From positions 1 through 64,000 of the forward strand of contig LMSR01000004.1 of NCBI GenBank assembly GCA_001429555.1: 64,000 bases of DNA, given 5' to 3'. Made by a program: the position numbers and the translations under genes. The stretch comes from Nocardioides sp. Soil797 (GTDB lineage: Bacteria; Actinomycetota; Actinomycetes; Propionibacteriales; Nocardioidaceae). Below, in pieces: positions 16,092 through 25,901 of this stretch; positions within the stretch are counted from its first letter, which is position 1; each line of letters starts with the position of its first letter. The notes below the pieces were generated by a model. It had not been told where the DNA came from. It saw only the letters and a program-made list of their open reading frames with translations, and did not search any database.

Positions 16092-17744
16092 ATGTTGAGC
16101 ACCATGCAGGACGAGCCCCTGTCCCTGGCCACACTTCTTCGTCATGCGATGACCGCAAAGGCGGACTCCGAGGTGGTCACCTGGACCGGCTCCGAGGCCA
16201 GGCGAATGACATTCGGCGAGATGGGCCGCCGGGCCGGTCAGCTCGCCCATGCCCTGCGTGCACTGGGCGTCGAGCAGACCGACCGGGTCGGCACGTTCAT
16301 GTGGAACAACAACGAGCACTTCGTTGCCTACAACGCGATCCCGGCGATGGGGTCGGTGCTGCACGCGTTGAACATCCGGCTGTTCCCCGAGCAGCTGACC
16401 TTCGTGGCCAACCATGCCGAGGACAAGGTGGTCATCGTCGACGGCTCGTTGCTGCCGCTCTTCGGGCCGCTGCTCCCCGGCCTCACCTCCGTCAAGCATG
16501 TGATCGTGGCGAACGGCGACGCGAGCGCCCTCGAGGCGCCGGCGGGTGTGAGTGTCCACTCCTGGGACGAGCTCCTCGCCGCCCAGCCGGAGGAGTTCGA
16601 CTTCCCGGTCGTCGACGAGCGGATGGCCGCCGCGATGTGTTACACCTCCGGCACCACGGGTGACCCCAAGGGCGTCGCGTATTCACACCGCTCGAGCGTG
16701 CTGCACTCGATGCAGGTCTGCACCACCGACGGCATGGCCCTCTCCGAACGCGACGACGCCTTGGTGATCGTGCCGATGTTCCACGCCAACGCGTGGGGCA
16801 TTCCCTACGCCGCCCTGATGTGTGGCGCGTCGCTGTTGATGCCCGACCGGTTCCTGCAGCCGGAGCCGATCCTGGCGATGATGGCGGCCGAGAAGCCGAC
16901 GTTCGCGGCCGCCGTACCCACCATCTGGACGGGCGTCCTCGGCCAGCTTGCCGCCAACCCCCAGGACATCACCCACCTGCGTGAGGTGATCGTCGGCGGA
17001 TCGGCGGTGCCGCCGTCGATGATGAAGGCCTTCGACGACGAGCAGGGCGTCCGGGTCCTCCACGCCTGGGGCATGACCGAGACCTCGCCGCTGGGCTCGG
17101 TCGCCCACCCGCCGGCACGGGCCACCGCCGAGGAGGCCTGGGACTACCGGATCAGCCAGGGACAGTTCGCGGCATCGGTGCAGGCCCGCCTCCTCGACGA
17201 CGACGGCAACGTGGTGCCCCACGACGGCGAGAGCCTCGGCGAGCTCGAGGTGAAGGGTCCGTGGATCGCCGGCTCCTACTACTCACCCGATGACACCGAG
17301 GTGGAGCCGGAGAAGTTCCACGACGGTTGGCTGCGCACCGGCGATGTCGGCCGGATCACCCCCAACGGCTACCTGACCCTCGTCGACCGGTCGAAGGACG
17401 TGATCAAGTCGGGCGGTGAATGGATCTCGTCGGTCGACCTGGAGAACGCGGTGATGTCCCACCCCGACGTACTGGAGGCGGCAGTGATCGGCGTGCCCGA
17501 CGACGCCTGGGACGAGCGGCCGCTGGTCGCGGTGGTGCTGAACGAGGGTGTGGACGCCGATGCCGAGGGCCTACGCGCCGCGCTCTCCGACCGGTTCGCG
17601 AAGTGGCAGCTGCCCGAGCACTGGGCGTTCATCGACGAGGTGCCGAAGACCAGTGTCGGGAAGTTCGACAAGAAGGTGATCCGAGCCAGGTACGCCGACG
17701 GCGCGCTCGACGTGGTCGAGCTCGAGGGCCCACACCCCAACTAG
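16092..17744 (+). CDS. Fatty acyl-CoA synthetase (AMP-binding, FadD-like)
   Basis: The 550-residue ANL enzyme has the ATP/AMP signature C-Y-T-S-G-T-T-G-D-P-K-G (from about residue 183) and W-G-M-T-E-T-S near residue 332. The hinge is G-W-L-R-T-G-D-V-G, and the C-terminal catalytic Lys is in P-K-T-S-V-G-K-F-D-K-K. It activates medium- or long-chain fatty acids to acyl-CoA for beta-oxidation or lipid synthesis. ATG16092 follows GGTGGG; two earlier ATGs at 16080 and 16083 are possible. Its end overlaps the convergent universal-stress gene by four bases. Confidence 0.9.
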   Translation: MLSTMQDEPLSLATLLRHAMTAKADSEVVTWTGSEARRMTFGEMGRRAGQLAHALRALGVEQTDRVGTFMWNNNEHFVAYNAIPAMGSVLHALNIRLFPEQLTFVANHAEDKVVIVDGSLLPLFGPLLPGLTSVKHVIVANGDASALEAPAGVSVHSWDELLAAQPEEFDFPVVDERMAAAMCYTSGTTGDPKGVAYSHRSSVLHSMQVCTTDGMALSERDDALVIVPMFHANAWGIPYAALMCGASLLMPDRFLQPEPILAMMAAEKPTFAAAVPTIWTGVLGQLAANPQDITHLREVIVGGSAVPPSMMKAFDDEQGVRVLHAWGMTETSPLGSVAHPPARATAEEAWDYRISQGQFAASVQARLLDDDGNVVPHDGESLGELEVKGPWIAGSYYSPDDTEVEPEKFHDGWLRTGDVGRITPNGYLTLVDRSKDVIKSGGEWISSVDLENAVMSHPDVLEAAVIGVPDDAWDERPLVAVVLNEGVDADAEGLRAALSDRFAKWQLPEHWAFIDEVPKTSVGKFDKKVIRARYADGALDVVELEGPHPN

Positions 17745-18616
17745 CGCGGGCGCGGCAGCACGACCACGGGCACCGGGGAGTGGCGCAGGATCCGTGACGC
17801 CGTGGAGCCCAGGAACACACTGGCCACCGGGCCGTGACGGCTCGATCCGATCACCAGCAGGTCTCCGGGCTGCCACTCGGGGACGCGCATCGCGTTGGAG
17901 AACCCCTCGGCCTCCGCGATCAGGGCGCTGGTGACCTCCACGTCACGAGCGTCCATCACGTCGCGGATCGCTCGGTGGGTCTTGGCCACCTCCTCCTTCC
18001 ACGCGCGGGAGACGGCGTTGGAGGCGAATGCGGCGTTGGCCGAGCGCTGTCGGACCAGGAACGTGACCACGTCGACCGCGACCCCCAGACTCGTGGCCAG
18101 CTCGGCGACCGGTTCGGCCAGGGCGACGTCGTCGGGGCTGGGCTCGACGGCCAGCATGATGCGGCGGACGTCGCCGTCGTCCTGGTAGCCACGCGGAGCC
18201 AGCGCCACGGGCACCTTCGAGCTGTGCACGAGTCGGTCGGTGGTGCTGCCGAGGGAGATGCGGCCGAGGCTGCCGACGGTGGCCGAGCCGCCGATCAGCA
18301 ACCTGGCCTTGCGGCGTACGCCCTCGTCGCCGAGTGCCTGGGGAACCGAGCGGCCACTGCGCACGACGGTCTCGACCTGGATCTTGTCGGGCAACACCTC
18401 GCGGGCGGTGGTGACGGCATCCTTGGCCGCCTCCTGCATGTCTGCGCGCCACTCGGCGTCGACGTCGTAGGCGTCACGCAGGCCGGGGGTGTCGAACGCG
18501 TTGTGGACGACGCAGCACAGCACCAGCGGCTCGTCCATCGAGCGCGCCAACTGCCCGGCGAGCCGAAGGCCCGCGGTGCTGCGGACGTCGGGGCCGAAGC
18601 CGACGACGATGCTCAC
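17741..18616 (-). CDS. Universal stress protein, tandem UspA domains
   Basis: The 291 residues form two UspA repeats. Each ends in an ATP-binding G-x2-G-x9-G-S/T motif: I-G-G-S-A-T-V-G-S-L-G-R-I-S-L-G-S-T in the first, I-G-S-S-R-H-G-P-V-A-S-V-F-L-G-S-T in the second. Tandem Usp proteins are abundant in actinobacteria and act in stress or metabolic signalling. GTG18616 overlaps the permease stop (GTGA), so both are translated from one message. This pairing suggests it modulates the transporter (inference). In-frame codons further upstream overlap the permease and are not real. Confidence 0.87.
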   Translation of the reverse strand: MSIVVGFGPDVRSTAGLRLAGQLARSMDEPLVLCCVVHNAFDTPGLRDAYDVDAEWRADMQEAAKDAVTTAREVLPDKIQVETVVRSGRSVPQALGDEGVRRKARLLIGGSATVGSLGRISLGSTTDRLVHSSKVPVALAPRGYQDDGDVRRIMLAVEPSPDDVALAEPVAELATSLGVAVDVVTFLVRQRSANAAFASNAVSRAWKEEVAKTHRAIRDVMDARDVEVTSALIAEAEGFSNAMRVPEWQPGDLLVIGSSRHGPVASVFLGSTASRILRHSPVPVVVLPRPR

Positions 18617-20103
18617 GCGACCTCCTCCGTGGCCTCGACCCGCTTGCCGACCTTGGAGTGGCGGTAGCCGTAGAACGCGTAGACCAGGAGGCCCAGCGCC
18701 AGCCAGACCAGGAAGCGCAGCCAGGTCTCGACCGCGAGGCTGGCCATCAGGCCGAGGCAGCAGACCACCGAAGCGATCGGCACGAGCGGCACCAGCGGGG
18801 TGCGGAAGGGGCGCTTCATGTCGGGCGACGTACGCCGCAGCACGGCCACCGCGACCGAGACCACGACGAAGGCGAAGAGGGTGCCGATGCTGACCATCTC
18901 GGCGAGCACGGAGATGGGGACCAGCCCGCCGAGGGTGGCCACGGCGGCGACGGTCAGGCCGGTCATCAGGACCGGGGTGCCCCACGTGGGGTGGATCCGG
19001 CTGAAGATCGGCGGGAGCAGCCCGTCGCGGGCGATCGCGAAGCCGATCCGGCCCATCGCCACCAGGTCGACCAGGATCACGGAGGTGAGACCGGCGACGG
19101 CGGCGATGCCGACCAGGATGCCGGCCCAGTTGAGGCCGACCTGGTCGAAGACGTCGGCGACCGCGTCTCCCTCGGAGAGGTCCTGGTAGGCGACCATGCC
19201 GGTCAGCACGAGGCAGACGCCGACGTAGAGCAGGGTGCAGATGCCGAGGGTGCCGAGCAGGCCCATCGGCATGTCGCGTGCCGGCTTCTTGGTCTCCTCA
19301 CCGAGGTTGGCGACCGCCTCGAAACCGCTGTAGGCGAAGAACACCACGGCCGCGGCGACGAAGACGCCGGCAATGCCGAACGTCGACGGCTCGATGCCGG
19401 TGACGAACTGCCACAACGGTGCGGTCAAGGAGCCGCTGTCACTGTCGCCCGGCTTGGCCGGCGGGATGAACGGGTTGAGGTTCTCACCCTTGACGTAGAA
19501 CGCGCCGACGGCGATCACGAAGAGGCACACGACCACCTTGATGACCACCAGGCCGTTGGTGACCCACTTCGACTCGCGGATGCCGCGCATCGCGACCCAG
19601 CCGAGCACCAGGGTGATCGCGATCGCGCCGATGTTGATCACCGAGCCTTCCTCGCCGAACCACTTCTGTGGCAGGTCGAAGACACCGGCGACGTAGCCGG
19701 ACCAACCACGTGCGACCACGGCCGCCCCGAGGGCGAACTCGAGGATCAGGTCCCAGGCGATGATCCAGGCGAAGATCTCGCCGATCGTCGTGTAGGCGTA
19801 GGTGTAGGAGCTGCCGGCCGTCGGCACGGCCGCCGCCAGCTCGGCGTAGCACAACGCCGCCAGGAGACTGACGAATCCCGCGATCAGGAAGCTGATCACG
19901 ACCGCGGGGCCGGCGTTCTCCTTGGCCTGCAACCCGGTCAGCGTGAAGATGCCGGTGCCGATCACGATGCCGATGCCGAAACCGATCAGGTCACGAGCGC
20001 TGAGGTTCTGTTTGAGGTGTGTCTCGCCTTCCTCAGGGTCCTCATCGTTCTGGTGGATCACGTCGTCGACGTGCTTGGTCCGAGTCAGGTCGGAGAACTT
20101 CAT
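18613..20103 (-). CDS. APC-family amino acid permease (CAT-like)
   Basis: The 496-residue protein has 12 or more hydrophobic segments and the APC signature I-G-T-G-I-F-T-L-T-G in the first. It also has C-Y-A-E-L-A-A-A-V-P-T-A-G-S-S-Y-T-Y and F-F-A-Y-S-G-F-E-A-V-A-N-L-G-E-E. It resembles the cationic amino acid transporter branch; the substrate is inferred only. The N-terminus is acidic and cytoplasmic. It leads a two-gene operon with the universal stress protein. The region upstream (20104-20187) is unusually AT-rich for this window, consistent with a promoter. Confidence 0.87.
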   Translation of the reverse strand: MKFSDLTRTKHVDDVIHQNDEDPEEGETHLKQNLSARDLIGFGIGIVIGTGIFTLTGLQAKENAGPAVVISFLIAGFVSLLAALCYAELAAAVPTAGSSYTYAYTTIGEIFAWIIAWDLILEFALGAAVVARGWSGYVAGVFDLPQKWFGEEGSVINIGAIAITLVLGWVAMRGIRESKWVTNGLVVIKVVVCLFVIAVGAFYVKGENLNPFIPPAKPGDSDSGSLTAPLWQFVTGIEPSTFGIAGVFVAAAVVFFAYSGFEAVANLGEETKKPARDMPMGLLGTLGICTLLYVGVCLVLTGMVAYQDLSEGDAVADVFDQVGLNWAGILVGIAAVAGLTSVILVDLVAMGRIGFAIARDGLLPPIFSRIHPTWGTPVLMTGLTVAAVATLGGLVPISVLAEMVSIGTLFAFVVVSVAVAVLRRTSPDMKRPFRTPLVPLVPIASVVCCLGLMASLAVETWLRFLVWLALGLLVYAFYGYRHSKVGKRVEATEEVA

Positions 20104-20187
20104 GCTTGGACGTTAAAACAAAAACCGCTGAGCGAACAGATGGACGCTTCGTGGAATCAGTAGTACAAGAGGGTGCCCGTCCGGGGC

Positions 20188-20874
20188 TCAGATCGCGGCC
20201 GCCAGCTGGGCCTCGGCAGCGTCGAAATAGGCGAGCAGGGCGGCCACGGCCTCCTCGTGACTTCCGGCGGCGACGAACTCGAAGATCCGTCGGTTGTCCT
20301 CGAGATAGGGCTGGTGGAAGGCCTCGGGGGCGGCCATCGCATGGAAGACCAGACGCAGCTCTGCCAGCACGTGGCTCATCGCCTCGTCGACGCGCTGGCT
20401 GTCGGCCAGGGCGCCGAGAGCCTGGTGGAACTCCATGTTGGCGGTGCCGACTTCGTTCCAGTCGCCGGCGGCCGCGGCCCTCTCTCCGGTCTCGACCGCA
20501 CGGCGTACGTCGTCAAGGGGTTCGCCGGTCAGACGCCCGAGCGTGGCCCCGCGTCGGATCGCCCCACACTCGAGGATCCGCCGGAACGCATAGAGGTCGC
20601 GCACGTCGTCGGAATCGAGCCGGCGGACGAAGACGCCGCGGTTGAACTCGTGGGTCAGCAACCGCTCGTGGGTGAGCAGTCGGAACGCTTCGCGAAGGGT
20701 ATTGCGCGAGACCCCGAGGGCGGCCCCGATCTCTTCCTCGGAGAGGCGGGTGCCGGGCAGCAGCCGCCCCTGGGTGACGTGGGCGCGGAGCACGTCGGCC
20801 ACGCGCCCGGCCGTGCTGGCCCGCCCCAAGGAGGCACGTTCGGCGCCGAGCTCTTCCACCCATTCCGCAGTCAC
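20188..20874 (-). CDS. GntR family regulator, FadR/FCD type
   Basis: This 228-residue protein has an N-terminal winged helix (L-S-E-E-E-I-G-A-A-L-G-V-S-R-N-T-L-R-E-A-F-R) and an all-helical FCD ligand domain with the metal-site residues typical of carboxylate sensors. It is divergent from the NRAMP-pxpABC genes, and a palindrome matching the FadR-type GT-n3-AC core lies between them. It is probably the repressor of that cluster, responding to a small carboxylic acid such as 5-oxoproline or glutamate (inference). Confidence 0.88.
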   Translation of the reverse strand: MTAEWVEELGAERASLGRASTAGRVADVLRAHVTQGRLLPGTRLSEEEIGAALGVSRNTLREAFRLLTHERLLTHEFNRGVFVRRLDSDDVRDLYAFRRILECGAIRRGATLGRLTGEPLDDVRRAVETGERAAAAGDWNEVGTANMEFHQALGALADSQRVDEAMSHVLAELRLVFHAMAAPEAFHQPYLEDNRRIFEFVAAGSHEEAVAALLAYFDAAEAQLAAAI

Positions 20875-20900
20875 GCGAGCAGTCTAGGGGAAATTGGGTA

Positions 20901-20929
20901 TTGACGGATTGTTGAACAATCCCTCATTC
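20901..20929 (+). promoter_or_regulatory. Putative promoter with GntR operator in its spacer
   Basis: TTGACG (20901-20906) is followed after 17 bases by TCATTC (20924-20929), a plausible -35/-10 pair for the NRAMP-pxp operon. The spacer is almost entirely the 17-bp palindrome GGATTGTT-g-AACAATCC (20906-20922), perfect in both arms. Its centre, TTGTTGAACAA, fits the GT-n3-AC core bound by FadR-type GntR proteins. A bound repressor would block RNA polymerase directly. Confidence 0.65.
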
Positions 20930-20983
20930 TGGTGTGACGCCGGTCTCCTCGGTCCGGCTCCGTCGAAGGTGAGGACACCGCAG

Positions 20984-22228
20984 ATGAACGACACCACGAC
21001 AAACGAACCCACCGGCCGGCCGGCCGGAGGCGGCGCCAAGGCCGCCGCAGGCAAGGGCGCCCTCCTCGGCGCCATGTTCCTGATGGCGACCAGCGCGATC
21101 GGCCCGGGCTTCATCACCCAGACCACGGTCTTCACCGAGCAGATGGGGGCGGCGTTCGCCTTCGCGATCCTGCTCTCGATCCTCGTCGACATCGCCGTCC
21201 AGCTGAACGTCTGGCGGGTCATCGGCCTGGCCGGCATGCACGCCCAGGACCTGGCCAACAAGGTCGTTCCGGGCGCCGGCTGGTTCCTCGCGGTGCTGGT
21301 CTTCCTCGGCGGCCTGGTCTTCAACATCGGCAACATCGGAGGCACCGCGCTCGGCATGAACGCGATGTTCGGCCTCGACGTGAAGGTCGGCGGGGCGATC
21401 TCGGCCGTCATTGCGATCGGTGTCTTCGTCAGCAAGCGTGCCGGCGTCGCGATGGACCGCATCGTCGTCGTCCTCGGCGCGGTGATGATCGGCATGGTCC
21501 TCTTCGCCGCGATCGCCTCCGACCCGCCGGCCGGCGACGCGCTGAAGCAGACCGTGCTCCCCGACGACGTCGACTTCCTGATCATCACCACCCTCATCGG
21601 TGGCACCGTCGGCGGCTACATCACGTACGCCGGCGCACACCGCCTCGTCGACTCCGGCATCACCGGTCCCGAGCAGATCAAGATGATCAGCCGGGGTTCG
21701 GTCACCGGCATCCTGGTCACCGGCGTCATGCGTGCGCTGCTGTTCCTGGCAATTCTCGGCGTGGTCGCCGGAGGAGTGGCCCTCGGCGACGACAACCCGA
21801 CGGCCACCGCCTTCGAGCACGTGATGGGCGATGCCGGGGTCCGCATCTTCGGTGTCATCCTCTGGGCCGCCAGCATCACCTCTGTCGTCGGTGCCTCCTA
21901 CACGTCGGTGTCGTTCTTCTCCGGCGCACTCAAGGGGTCGGAGAAGAAGCGCAACTACGCAGTGGTGGCCTTCATCGCGGTCTGTGCGATCGCCTTCCTG
22001 TCCCTCGGCAAGGCACCCGTGACCCTGCTCGTGCTGGCTGGTGCCCTCAACGGCCTGATCCTGCCGGTCGGCCTGGCGGTGATCCTGTGGGTGGCGTTCC
22101 GGCGCTCGCAGGACTTGCTGCACGGCTACCGTTATCCCCAGTGGCTGCTGGTGATCGGAGTTCTCGTCTGGCTCCTCACGATCTACCTCGGCTGGGAGAG
22201 CCTAGGCGGAATCAAGGACCTGTGGTGA
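20984..22228 (+). CDS. NRAMP-family transporter of the pxp cluster (YcsG-like)
   Basis: This 414-residue protein has about 11 hydrophobic segments and opens with [14 protein letters not shown], in place of the D-P-G-N metal motif of classical NRAMP Mn/Fe transporters. The lack of that motif, and location directly before pxpA, match the B. subtilis YcsG subgroup, where an organic substrate rather than a metal is plausible. ATG20984 is 55 bases after the presumed -10. Its stop lies within a few bases of the pxpA start, indicating an operon. Confidence 0.83.
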   Translation: MNDTTTNEPTGRPAGGGAKAAAGKGALLGAMFLMATSAIGPGFITQTTVFTEQMGAAFAFAILLSILVDIAVQLNVWRVIGLAGMHAQDLANKVVPGAGWFLAVLVFLGGLVFNIGNIGGTALGMNAMFGLDVKVGGAISAVIAIGVFVSKRAGVAMDRIVVVLGAVMIGMVLFAAIASDPPAGDALKQTVLPDDVDFLIITTLIGGTVGGYITYAGAHRLVDSGITGPEQIKMISRGSVTGILVTGVMRALLFLAILGVVAGGVALGDDNPTATAFEHVMGDAGVRIFGVILWAASITSVVGASYTSVSFFSGALKGSEKKRNYAVVAFIAVCAIAFLSLGKAPVTLLVLAGALNGLILPVGLAVILWVAFRRSQDLLHGYRYPQWLLVIGVLVWLLTIYLGWESLGGIKDLW

Positions 22229-22239
22229 GAGGGATGCAG

Positions 22240-23010
22240 ATGATCGACGTCAATGCTGACCTCGGCGAGAGCTTCGGGCGCTGGACCCTCGGTGACGACG
22301 ACGCCCTGCTCGAGCTGGTCACCAGTGCCAACGTGGCCTGCGGCTTCCACGCCGGTGATCCCTCGGTGCTGCGCCACTCCTGCGAGCAGGCGGCCGCCCG
22401 CGGCGTGGCGATCGGGGCCCAGGTGGGTTACCGCGACCTGGCCGGCTTCGGTCGACGCTTCATCGACATGGAGCCGCAGGCCCTGGCCGACGACGTGATC
22501 TACCAGATCGGTGCACTCGAAGGGCTGGCCCGGGTGGCCGGCAGCCGGGTGCGCTACGTCAAGCCCCACGGCGCGCTCTACAACGCGATCGTCCACCACG
22601 AGGAGCAGGCTGCGGCCGTGGTCGAGGCGGTGCGGAGCTACGACCCGAGTCTGCCGGTGCTCGGCCTCCCGGGATCTGCATGGCTGCGCCTGGCCGAGGA
22701 GGCCGGGCTCACCGTCGTCCACGAGGCGTTCGCCGATCGCGCATACAACCCTGACGGCACGCTGGTCTCGCGCCGCGAGCACGGCGCCGTCCTGCACGAC
22801 TCGGAGGAGATCGCCCGCCGCTGCGTGCGGATGGCCGTCGAGCACCAGGTCGAGGCGGTCGACGGATCGGTGATCGAGGTGCACCCCGGCTCGCTGTGCG
22901 TCCACGGGGACAACGCCGAGGCGGTCGCGACCGCTTCCCGGGTGCGCCAGCTGCTCGACGAGGCCGGCGTGCAGGTGCGCTCGTTCGCCGACGCCGAGGA
23001 GCTGCGATGA
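22240..23010 (+). CDS. pxpA: 5-oxoprolinase subunit A (LamB/YcsF family)
   Basis: A 256-residue LamB/YcsF protein with the family opening [23 protein letters not shown], and K-P-H-G-A-L-Y-N near residue 108. With PxpB and PxpC it hydrolyses 5-oxo-L-proline to L-glutamate using ATP. ATG22240 has GAGAGGG six bases upstream; ATG22234 and GTG22225 (overlapping the NRAMP stop) are alternatives. Its stop overlaps pxpB (ATGA). Confidence 0.9.
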   Translation: MIDVNADLGESFGRWTLGDDDALLELVTSANVACGFHAGDPSVLRHSCEQAAARGVAIGAQVGYRDLAGFGRRFIDMEPQALADDVIYQIGALEGLARVAGSRVRYVKPHGALYNAIVHHEEQAAAVVEAVRSYDPSLPVLGLPGSAWLRLAEEAGLTVVHEAFADRAYNPDGTLVSRREHGAVLHDSEEIARRCVRMAVEHQVEAVDGSVIEVHPGSLCVHGDNAEAVATASRVRQLLDEAGVQVRSFADAEELR

Positions 23011-23615
23011 AGCTCTTCCCCTGCGCCGACCAAGGGCTCCTGGTCGAGCTCGACGACCTCGACCAGGTCCTCGCTCTGTACGCCGAGCTGGTCGATGCCC
23101 CGCCCGACGGCATCGTCGACCTGGTCCCCGCCGCCAACACCCTGCTGCTGCGGATGGACCCGGCGCGCACCGACCTGCACCAGGTGGCCAAGGCTGTGCT
23201 CGAGGCGAAGCCGCGACCCGGCACCCGACCCGACGTCGGCCACATCGAGATCCCGGTGACCTACGACGGCGAGGACCTCGCCGAGGTGGGGCGGCTCACC
23301 GGTCTCGACGAACGAGCCGTCATCGAGGCACACACCGGTCAGGAATGGACCGTCGCCTTCTGCGGGTTCTCGCCAGGGTTCGGCTACCTGGTCGGCACCG
23401 ACGACCGGCTGCACGTCCCGCGCCGCGACAACCCGCGCACGAAGGTGCCTGCCGGTGCGGTCGCGTTGGCCGGCGAGTTCACCGGCGTCTACCCGCGCGA
23501 GTCGCCCGGTGGGTGGCAGCTGATCGGGCACACGAGCGCCGAAGCATGGAACCTCGACCGTGAACCTCCGGCGCTGTTGGTTCCCGGCATCCGCGTGCGT
23601 TTCGTGGAGGTGTAG
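23007..23615 (+). CDS. pxpB: 5-oxoprolinase subunit B (KipI-like)
   Basis: 202 residues with the KipI/PxpB landmarks [10 protein letters not shown], then [14 protein letters not shown] and [15 protein letters not shown]. In B. subtilis the homologue KipI also inhibits the sporulation kinase KinA; that role has no meaning here. ATG23007 overlaps the pxpA stop. It forms the catalytic B/C pair with PxpC, whose gene starts three bases after its stop. Confidence 0.9.
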   Translation: MKLFPCADQGLLVELDDLDQVLALYAELVDAPPDGIVDLVPAANTLLLRMDPARTDLHQVAKAVLEAKPRPGTRPDVGHIEIPVTYDGEDLAEVGRLTGLDERAVIEAHTGQEWTVAFCGFSPGFGYLVGTDDRLHVPRRDNPRTKVPAGAVALAGEFTGVYPRESPGGWQLIGHTSAEAWNLDREPPALLVPGIRVRFVEV

Positions 23616-23618
23616 GGC

Positions 23619-24512
23619 ATGTGCACTCTCGAGGTGATCGCCACCGGCCCGCTGGCCACGATCCAGGACCGGGGGCGTCCCGGCCTGGCCGCGCTGGGGG
23701 TCGGGCAGTCCGGTGCTGCCGACCGCCCTTCCCACCACCTGGCCAACCGGTTGGTCGGCAACCACGAGGACGCCGCCGTCATCGAGGTGACCTTCGGTGG
23801 CCTCGAGCTCCGCGCCGTAGGCGGCCTGTTCGTGGCCCTGACCGGTGCCCCGTGCCCGATGACGGTGCAGTTGCCCGACGAGCAACCCCGCACCTTCGCG
23901 GCGTACTCCGCATTCTGGTTGCCGGACGGCGCGGCCCTGAGCCTCGGCGTACCGTCCAGTGGACTGCGCAGCTATCTCGCCGTTCGTGGCGGCATCGCCG
24001 TCCCGGAGGTGCTGCACTCGCGCGCCACCGACGTGATGGCCGGCATCGGACCCGACGTCCTGGCCGAGGGCGTCCGGCTCCCGGTCGGTGACCCGGTGGG
24101 CGACCTCCCGGAGACCGACCTGGCTCCGGTCTGCCCGCCGACCGCGGACGACATCGAACTCCGCGTGGTCGACGGCCCGCGCGCAGACTGGTTCACGGCC
24201 GAGGCCCTCGACGCGCTGGTCGGCGACACCTACGTCGTGACCCCCGACAGCAATCGGGTCGGGATGCGGCTCTCGGGTCCCGAGCTGACCCGATCGCGCG
24301 CCGGTGAGCTGTCGAGCGAGGGCATGGTGCCCGGTGCCCTGCAGGTGCCGCCGACCGGCCAGCCGACGCTGTTCCTGGCCGATCACCCGGTGACCGGCGG
24401 CTACCCGGTGGTGGCGGTGGTGCTCGCCGCCGACCTGCCCAAGGCCGCCCAGGCCCGACCGGGCCAGCGGATCAGGTTCGTGCGTACGCCGTTGAGCGGC
24501 TGGGCGTCGTGA
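23619..24512 (+). CDS. pxpC: 5-oxoprolinase subunit C (KipA-like)
   Basis: A 297-residue carboxyltransferase-fold protein with I-Q-D-R-G-R-P-G near residue 15, the S-G-A-A-D-R loop and S-N-R-V-G-M-R-L near residue 208. These are typical of KipA/PxpC and the related urea amidolyase domain. It is the last gene of the NRAMP-pxpA-pxpB-pxpC operon. A convergent DUF1330 gene ends 11 bases later, so the operon must terminate close to its stop. Confidence 0.9.
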   Translation: MCTLEVIATGPLATIQDRGRPGLAALGVGQSGAADRPSHHLANRLVGNHEDAAVIEVTFGGLELRAVGGLFVALTGAPCPMTVQLPDEQPRTFAAYSAFWLPDGAALSLGVPSSGLRSYLAVRGGIAVPEVLHSRATDVMAGIGPDVLAEGVRLPVGDPVGDLPETDLAPVCPPTADDIELRVVDGPRADWFTAEALDALVGDTYVVTPDSNRVGMRLSGPELTRSRAGELSSEGMVPGALQVPPTGQPTLFLADHPVTGGYPVVAVVLAADLPKAAQARPGQRIRFVRTPLSGWAS

Positions 24513-24523
24513 GCTGGCACGGC

Positions 24524-24865
24524 TCAGGCCGACTGACGCTCCAGCTTCCCGGCTGCGCGATAGCCGGGGGCCTCGCCCTCGACGATGGCCACGATGCCGT
24601 CGCTGTGCTCGGTGCGCAGCGGCAGGATCGCCTGGTAGGCGGGGGAGTCATACCACTCACGGGCGGCCCGCTGGTCCGGGAACCTGATGATGATCACGTC
24701 GCCGGGCCACTCGCCTTCCATCGCCGTGAGCGTGCCGCCGTGGATGATGAACTCGCCGGCGAAGGGCGCAAGGGTGTCGTCGATGCGGTCGAGGTACTCG
24801 GCGATCTCGGCGCCGACACGGACGTCGCGGAGGTAGCCGATGGCGTAGGCGGGCTTGGTGGTCAT
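24524..24865 (-). CDS. DUF1330 family protein
   Basis: A 113-residue ferredoxin-like-fold protein with [10 protein letters not shown] near the start, then [14 protein letters not shown] and [13 protein letters not shown]. This is the standard DUF1330 pattern, related to dimeric alpha-beta barrel proteins. The function of the family is unknown. ATG24865 is the start by family alignment. It lies on the opposite strand inside the oxoproline region, between pxpC and the DUF1445 gene. Confidence 0.85.
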   Translation of the reverse strand: MTTKPAYAIGYLRDVRVGAEIAEYLDRIDDTLAPFAGEFIIHGGTLTAMEGEWPGDVIIIRFPDQRAAREWYDSPAYQAILPLRTEHSDGIVAIVEGEAPGYRAAGKLERQSA

Positions 24866-24972
24866 GTCGAGCTCCTGTCGTTGGTTGGTGGCACGACTCT
24901 GGTCGAGAGAAGTCATCGCGTCGATTACCTGACAGGTCATGGCCGCCGACCTCCACTGCCGAAGGAGCACTC

Positions 24973-25791
24973 GTGAACGTCCCCGATCCGGCCCAACTCA
25001 GTCCGGCCCAACTCAGTCCGGCCCAGCTCTCCCCGGCCCGGGCGCGTGCCCTGTTCCGTGACGGGCTCCGGGTTCCGACGTCGGGGTGGAGCGCCGGGTT
25101 CACCCAGGCCAACCTGGTCGCGCTGCCGCGCGACCAGGCCTACGACTTCCTGCTCTTCGCCCAACGCAACCCGAAGCCGTGCCCGGTGCTGGAGGTGACC
25201 GAGCCGGGCCGGGTGAGCAGCGCGATCTTCGGCGGCGACCTGCGCACCGACCTGCCGGCGTACGTCGTCTACGAGCACGGTGAGCCGGTTGCCGAGGTCA
25301 CCGATGCCACGGACTTCTGGCGCGACGACCTGGTCGCCTTCCTGGTGGGCTGCTCGTTCACCTTCGAGGCAGCCCTGCTCGAAGCGGGCGTGCCGGTGCG
25401 ACACATCGAGCAGGGCCGGAACGTGCCGATGTTCCGCACGTCCATCGACTGCCGCCCGGCCGGCGCGCTCGCCGGCCCGCTCGTCGTGTCGATGCGACCG
25501 ATGCCGGCCGACCAGGTGGCCACGGCGGTGCGGGTGACCTCGCGCTACCCGGCCGTGCACGGTGCGCCGGTGCACATCGGCGACCCGAGCGCGCTCGGCA
25601 TCGCCGACCTGGCTTCCCCCGACTTCGGTGACGCGGTCGAGGTCCGAGATGGCGAGATACCGGTGTTCTGGGCCTGCGGAGTCACCCCGCAGGCAGCCGT
25701 CATGGCGTCGCGGCCACCCTTCGCGATCGGGCACGCGCCCGGGCACATGGCGATCACCGACGCGCGCGACAGCGCCTACCTCGTCCCCTGA
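24973..25791 (+). CDS. D-glutamate cyclase-like protein (DUF1445, YcsI family)
   Basis: This 272-residue protein has the DUF1445 signatures: [32 protein letters not shown] and the C-terminal A-C-G-V-T-P-Q, then H-A-P-G-H-M. The mammalian relative converts D-glutamate to 5-oxo-D-proline; B. subtilis ycsI sits beside pxp genes as here. GTG24973 has GAAGGAG five bases upstream. Residues 7-22 are an in-frame L-S-P-A-Q repeat encoded by a 15-bp tandem repeat, absent from the conserved core. Confidence 0.85.
   Translation: MNVPDPAQLSPAQLSPAQLSPARARALFRDGLRVPTSGWSAGFTQANLVALPRDQAYDFLLFAQRNPKPCPVLEVTEPGRVSSAIFGGDLRTDLPAYVVYEHGEPVAEVTDATDFWRDDLVAFLVGCSFTFEAALLEAGVPVRHIEQGRNVPMFRTSIDCRPAGALAGPLVVSMRPMPADQVATAVRVTSRYPAVHGAPVHIGDPSALGIADLASPDFGDAVEVRDGEIPVFWACGVTPQAAVMASRPPFAIGHAPGHMAITDARDSAYLVP
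24991..25035 (+). repeat. 15-bp tandem repeat inside DUF1445 N-terminus
   Basis: GCCCAACTCAGTCCG occurs twice exactly (24991-25005, 25006-25020), and a third unit (25021-25035) differs at four positions. It encodes the repeated pentapeptide A-Q-L-S-P. Units are a multiple of three, so copy-number change would lengthen but not break the protein. Confidence 0.8.
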
Positions 25792-25901
25792 CCTGCGCCC
25801 TGGGTCCCGGTGCTCGACTCCCGCGACCCGCGCAGGGGTTCGCGTCCGGACCGGGCGGGTCGTGCTGGAACCGATCGGGCCGGGCGTCCGTCAGAACCGG
25901 C

